In this document: positions 60,629-64,000 of the stretch, piece by piece
Layout: every line of letters starts with the position of its first letter
How positions within the stretch are numbered: position 1 is the stretch's first letter
NCBI RefSeq assembly: GCF_017352095.1
Contig: NZ_CP071463.1
Coordinates: 1,674,001 to 1,738,000 of the forward strand
Direction of reading: 5' to 3'
From: Natrinema longum
Lineage (GTDB): Archaea; Halobacteriota; Halobacteria; Halobacteriales; Natrialbaceae
DNA length: 64,000 nt
Notes under the pieces: model-generated
Seen by the model: the letters and a program-made list of their open reading frames with translations, nothing else
What the model was told of the DNA's origin: nothing
The model's database searches: none
Translations under genes and position numbers: made by a program

Positions 60629-61270
60629 ATGGACCGACGACGGTATCTCGAGGGCTGTGTCGGCATCGCCTCGCTCGCTGCCGGCTGTTCCGGACTCGGA
60701 CCTACCGAGACGGGGTCGAACGGCAACGGAAACAGCAGTGAGGGCCCGACCGGGGACGACACGGGGAACGCGGGCTCCGACGGCGATTCGCCGACGGAGA
60801 ACGCGCTTCGGATCGGGCGGTGGGGGCTAGTGACGGAGCGAACGGCGACCAGACCGTCGTCGGTCCGGCTGGTCGATCGGGTCGTTTTCGACCGGTTCGA
60901 CGACGACGACGTCGTCTGGACGCCCGATCGGGGGTCCCAGTACTGCTTCGTCCGGATCGATCTGAAAGTCCTCGAGGCACCCGACGGAGAGCTGGTCGCG
61001 TATCCGGATCCGTACGAATACCGCGTCCGCGCGGACGGTCGGCCCGTCCACCCCCGCTCCGCTCCCGAGCGGACGGGAGCGGTCGTCGAACCGATCAGGG
61101 CTGGGTACGCCGTCGGACAGGGGAGTGGTGCGGAGGGCGTCGTCTCTCACAACGCGCTCGCGTTCGAGGTTCCCGACGACGTGACACCGGCCGACCTCCG
61201 GATCGAATACGAGGACGACGCGAACGGGGAGACCCTGATCTGGGCTCCCGACGAGGCGCTCGAGGAGTGA
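60629..61270 (+). CDS. TAT lipoprotein of unknown function
   Basis: A 213-residue exported protein. MDRRRYLEGCVGIASLAAGCSG contains a twin-arginine motif and the lipobox LAAGC with Cys20, then a glycine/asparagine/acid linker to about 57. The mature domain (VVWTPDRGSQYCFVRIDLKVLEAPDGELV, ending NGETLIWAPDEALEE) looks like a beta-sandwich similar to DUF4352-type surface domains, which I cannot confirm. It starts 24 bases after an AT pair and 177 bases from the divergent S2P protease. Given the HtpX and PspAB genes behind it, an envelope role is plausible. Confidence 0.82.
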   Translation: MDRRRYLEGCVGIASLAAGCSGLGPTETGSNGNGNSSEGPTGDDTGNAGSDGDSPTENALRIGRWGLVTERTATRPSSVRLVDRVVFDRFDDDDVVWTPDRGSQYCFVRIDLKVLEAPDGELVAYPDPYEYRVRADGRPVHPRSAPERTGAVVEPIRAGYAVGQGSGAEGVVSHNALAFEVPDDVTPADLRIEYEDDANGETLIWAPDEALEE

Positions 61271-61372
61271 CGCCGTCCCGGGAGCCGACGGGAGCGCTGA
61301 CGGCCGACGGACGCGACGATGTGCGACCGTCTCGGCAGGGTACTTATCTCGCCGGAGCCCCTCAGTTCAGGT

Positions 61373-62266
61373 ATGAACTGGCAGGCGGATTGGGGGCTGC
61401 GGTTTCGGATGTTCGTAACGATGTTCCTGCTGTTTGCGCTGTACATCGTTTTCGCCGGCGCGCTCACCCTGTATCTCGGCGGCGGTCTGCTCATGATCGT
61501 GGTCCTGTTCGGCGGGTTCTCGCTCGTGCAGTACTACTTCAGCGATACGCTGACGCTGAAGAGCATGGGTGCGAAGACGGTCTCGGCCAACGAGTACCCG
61601 CAACTCCACGCCTCGATCGAACGGCTCTCCCAGCAGGCCGACCTCCCGAAACCGACGGTCGCGGTCGTCGACTCGAGCGTGCCAAACGCCTTCGCGACCG
61701 GCCGCAACCAGAAAAACGCCGCCGTCTGCGTGACGACCGGACTCGTGAACACGCTCGACCAGGACGAACTCGACGGCGTCCTGGCACACGAACTCGCCCA
61801 CGTCAAAAATCGCGACATGATGGTGATGACGATCGCCTCCTTCCTCTCGACGATCGCGTTCATGATCGTTCGCTGGGGGGCGTTCTTCGGCGGGGGGCAC
61901 GGTCGTGGCGGCGGCCGCGAGGGCGGTGGCGGCGGTATCATCGTCGCGATCCTCGTCTCGCTGGTGGTCTGGATCGTCAGCTACCTGCTCATTCGGGCGC
62001 TCTCCCGGTACCGCGAGTACGCCGCCGACCGCGGGGCTGCCGCCATCACCGGCAACCCCTCCGCGCTCGCCTCCGCGCTACTGAAGATCTCCGGGCGGAT
62101 GGACAAGGTCCCAAAAGACGACATGCGCGAGGAGGCCGAGATGAACGCCTTCTTCATCATCCCGATCAAGTCCGGCATCGTCGGCCGGCTCTTCTCGACG
62201 CATCCGCCGACCGAGCGCCGCGTCGAGCAGCTTCGGGACCTCGAGCGCGAAATGCAATCTTTCTAA
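61373..62266 (+). CDS. htpX: HtpX membrane zinc metalloprotease
   Basis: A 297-residue M48 protease that degrades damaged membrane proteins. Two N-terminal helices (FVTMFLLFALYIVFAGALTLYLGGGLLMIVVLFGG) precede the catalytic HELAHVKNRD (H139, E140, H143) in LDGVLAHELAHV; a second helix pair flanks a glycine-rich loop, and the third ligand is in YREYAADRGAAAITGNPSALASALLKI. Start ATG 61373 (MNWQADWG), with TACTTATC about 30 bases upstream. pspAB follows 24 bases after the stop, so they form an operon. Confidence 0.96.
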   Translation: MNWQADWGLRFRMFVTMFLLFALYIVFAGALTLYLGGGLLMIVVLFGGFSLVQYYFSDTLTLKSMGAKTVSANEYPQLHASIERLSQQADLPKPTVAVVDSSVPNAFATGRNQKNAAVCVTTGLVNTLDQDELDGVLAHELAHVKNRDMMVMTIASFLSTIAFMIVRWGAFFGGGHGRGGGREGGGGGIIVAILVSLVVWIVSYLLIRALSRYREYAADRGAAAITGNPSALASALLKISGRMDKVPKDDMREEAEMNAFFIIPIKSGIVGRLFSTHPPTERRVEQLRDLEREMQSF

Positions 62267-62290
62267 GGAACTGGCTCCGTCACACGACCT

Positions 62291-62896
62291 ATGGGACTAC
62301 TCGACGGACTCCGCGCGATCCTCGGCTCGCGCGCCGAGGCCGACGCCGGACGCGACGCCGACCCCGACGACCTCTTCGGGATGAGCACCGCCTATCTCAC
62401 GATGCAGGCCGATCTGGGCTACGAGTCGCTGGACGTCGGTGCGCTCTGTTTCTCCGGCGTCGACTCGACGGACTTCCGGGACGCCGTCGACGAGGTCGAG
62501 GCGATCCTCGAGGCCGGACAGGAAGAGACCGGCACCGACTTCTCGGTCACGTCCGACGACCACGGCTATCACTGGGTGATTCTCGCGGACGACGACCCGG
62601 AGGACCTGATCACGAGCATGCACTTCGCCGCGGACACCTTCATCGAGCACGGCTACGGCTCGCGGTTGCTCGCGGCCGTCTTCGCCTACGAAAACCGAGA
62701 CGGGGAAGCCTACTGGATCTACTCCTTCCGGCGCGGACGCTTCTATCCGTTCGTTCCCCGGTCCGGGCGGGAACGGGACTCGAGCGCGGAGTTTACCCTC
62801 GAGTCGGCGTTAGACGGCGAACTCGAGATCGAGCGAGAGAAGGAGTACTGGTATCCGCTCTGGCCCAGCGAGCGCGGGACCCATCCCTGGGAGTGA
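62291..62896 (+). CDS. pspAB: PspA-associated protein PspAB
   Basis: A 201-residue soluble protein of the PspAB family, which accompanies HtpX in archaea and actinobacteria and is linked to PspA-type envelope stress response. Features: MGLLDGLRAILGS start, DPDDLFGMSTAYLTMQADLGYESL, HGYHWVILADDDPEDLITSMHFAADTFIEHGYGSRLLAAVFAYEN, and the end YWYPLWPSERGTHPWE. The conserved-looking aromatic C-terminus suggests a protein interaction site. Its exact biochemical action is not known; the pair with htpX here is the usual context. Confidence 0.88.
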   Translation: MGLLDGLRAILGSRAEADAGRDADPDDLFGMSTAYLTMQADLGYESLDVGALCFSGVDSTDFRDAVDEVEAILEAGQEETGTDFSVTSDDHGYHWVILADDDPEDLITSMHFAADTFIEHGYGSRLLAAVFAYENRDGEAYWIYSFRRGRFYPFVPRSGRERDSSAEFTLESALDGELEIEREKEYWYPLWPSERGTHPWE

Positions 62897-63213
62897 ACGC
62901 GGTGTTGGGGAGGCAGACGGCAGTAGCGGCGGCTGTCGCTTCGTGTTTCGGTCCTCCCCTCGCAGGTCTCTCCCAAACTGTGTAGGAGTCACCGGTATTG
63001 CAGTGGCACGCGTAACGAGAGGTACGCGGCAGGAAGCCACATCATCACAACTGCGCCATACACCAGTTGCCTCCCCCTTTTCCTGCCGCACCCGTTTCCG
63101 TAGTGGCGAGCCGCCGGCTCGAGCAGCGGCGGCTATCGACGCGAGAGCGGCGGAGGGACAGCGCGTCGCCGTCCCACCCACTGTTATAGCGATTCGGTCG
63201 GTACCCCTTCGCA
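62897..63213. other. Intergenic region with a long-range inverted repeat
   Basis: No gene is visible. GCGGCAGGAA (63026-63035) and TTCCTGCCGC (63080-63089) form a perfect ten-base-pair stem with a 44-base loop, a structure that could be part of an RNA or a binding dyad. TGTTATAGCG at 63182-63191 lies 23 bases before the next start and looks like its promoter. Confidence 0.5.
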
Positions 63214-64000
63214 GTGACCGAGTGGAATCAGTACAAGGGAGATTCGCACAATTCGGGACTCCGGCGCGATCTCGAGGGACCGGTCCGCGTGGGCGAGGCG
63301 TGGACGGCCGACCTTGCCGGTGCGGTGGGGTCGCCGATACTCGATCGCGACACCGTCTACGTCGGCACGACTCGCGGGAACTGCTACGCCCTCGAGGCCG
63401 AGACCGGTCGCCGTCGATGGACCGTCGAGACCGCGGCGGCGACCGACGCGACGCCGATCCTCGCCCGCGAGCGACTGTTTCTCGGAGCGGGTGATGGAAC
63501 CGTCTACGCGCTCGATCCCGCCACCGGCGAGGAGCAGTGGCGCGCCGAGCTACCGGGCTCGCTCGAGTCCGCGCTCGCCCTCTCGGCGGGCCGACTCTAC
63601 GCCGGACATTCGGCCGGGCTATCCGCGCTCGAGGCCGAAACGGGAACGCAACTGTGGAACCACGAGACCGAATCGGCCGTCGTCGGCGCGCCGGCGGTCG
63701 CCGACGGGCGCGAGGGCGAGCAGCGCCGCTCGGCCCTGGATTGGGACCAGGAAGAGACATTCGAGTCGCTGGAGCCGTCCCAACTCGACGCGGACCGACG
63801 ACCGGATCCCGAGCACCGCTGGGGGGCGACTCAGGAACGCGTGTTCGCCGGAACCGCCGACGGGACGGTGCTGGCGCTCGAGGCCGAAACCGCCGAGGAG
63901 TGCTGGTCCGCGCCGGTCGGCGGTGCCGTCGCCGGCGGCCCGACGATCGCCGACGGCCGGGTCTACGTCGGCGACGATGGCGGCACGATGGTCGCGCTGG
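63214..64000 (+). CDS. PQQ-like beta-propeller repeat protein (cut by window edge)
   Basis: An open frame of 262 codons from GTG 63214 to the window end, with no stop. It repeats a blade motif of the PQQ/BamB type: VYVGTTRGNCYALEAETGRRRWTVE, LGAGDGTVYALDPATGEEQW, YAGHSAGLSALEAETGTQLW, FAGTADGTVLALEAETAEECW, VYVGDDGGTMVAL. Lack of a signal peptide in the part seen suggests a cytoplasmic member, common in haloarchaea, of unknown ligand. A non-repeat stretch (FESLEPSQLDADRRPDPEHRW) interrupts the blades near residue 195. The GTG start is supported by the AT box 23 bases upstream. Confidence 0.85.
   Translation, partial: MTEWNQYKGDSHNSGLRRDLEGPVRVGEAWTADLAGAVGSPILDRDTVYVGTTRGNCYALEAETGRRRWTVETAAATDATPILARERLFLGAGDGTVYALDPATGEEQWRAELPGSLESALALSAGRLYAGHSAGLSALEAETGTQLWNHETESAVVGAPAVADGREGEQRRSALDWDQEETFESLEPSQLDADRRPDPEHRWGATQERVFAGTADGTVLALEAETAEECWSAPVGGAVAGGPTIADGRVYVGDDGGTMVAL

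Overview
The window is haloarchaeal chromosome, most like Natrialbales (Natrinema/Haloterrigena-type). It has very high GC, strongly acidic proteins, many leaderless-looking starts with an AT-rich box about 25-30 bases upstream, archaeal information genes (EF-2 with a diphthamide site, uS7, uS12, SerRS, DP1 of DNA polymerase D) and a twin-arginine lipoprotein. Family and lineage calls come from reading the sequence, not from a database search.

Layout: 1-5141 holds a partial AstE/AspA-like gene, a tandem pair of cyclophilins (the second apparently a TAT lipoprotein with an abnormal start codon), a GAF/PAS histidine kinase and an SDR. 5752-11693 is a proline-use island: Na+/solute symporter with a 48-residue membrane partner, proline dehydrogenase, Bat-type regulator, P5C-dehydrogenase-like ALDH and a 32-residue zinc finger. 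12107-25736 is mixed metabolism: IclR regulator, 3Fe-4S-type ferredoxin, tRNA-Leu(UAA) followed by a direct repeat of its 3' end, MFS, ALDH, beta-propeller, thiolase, TraB, AOR. 25775-35945 is rich in ion transport: CPA antiporter, CDF exporter, paired CrcB channels behind a fluoride-riboswitch-like structure, split MgtE halves and a PhoU/TrkA-C protein; an acyl-CoA ligase and an MBL hydrolase lie among them.

36059-42186 is translational (serS, EF-2, DUF5781, uS7, uS12). 45023-48917 pairs an ABC-2 exporter with a divergent operon of HTH regulator, two small membrane proteins and a Sensor-domain protein.

The most important region is 50475-57244. The gene order orc1, sec11, polD1 is the one I recall around the main haloarchaeal chromosomal origin, and the roughly 1 kb left of orc1 carries origin-recognition-box-like elements with G-strings, an AT-richer stretch and a dense hairpin array that begins inside the sufS stop codon. 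I read this as oriC1. Beyond it lie a second ABC-2 exporter, a site-2 protease with CBS domains, a lipoprotein, HtpX with PspAB (envelope stress) and a truncated PQQ-like propeller. I saw no insertion sequence and no CRISPR array.
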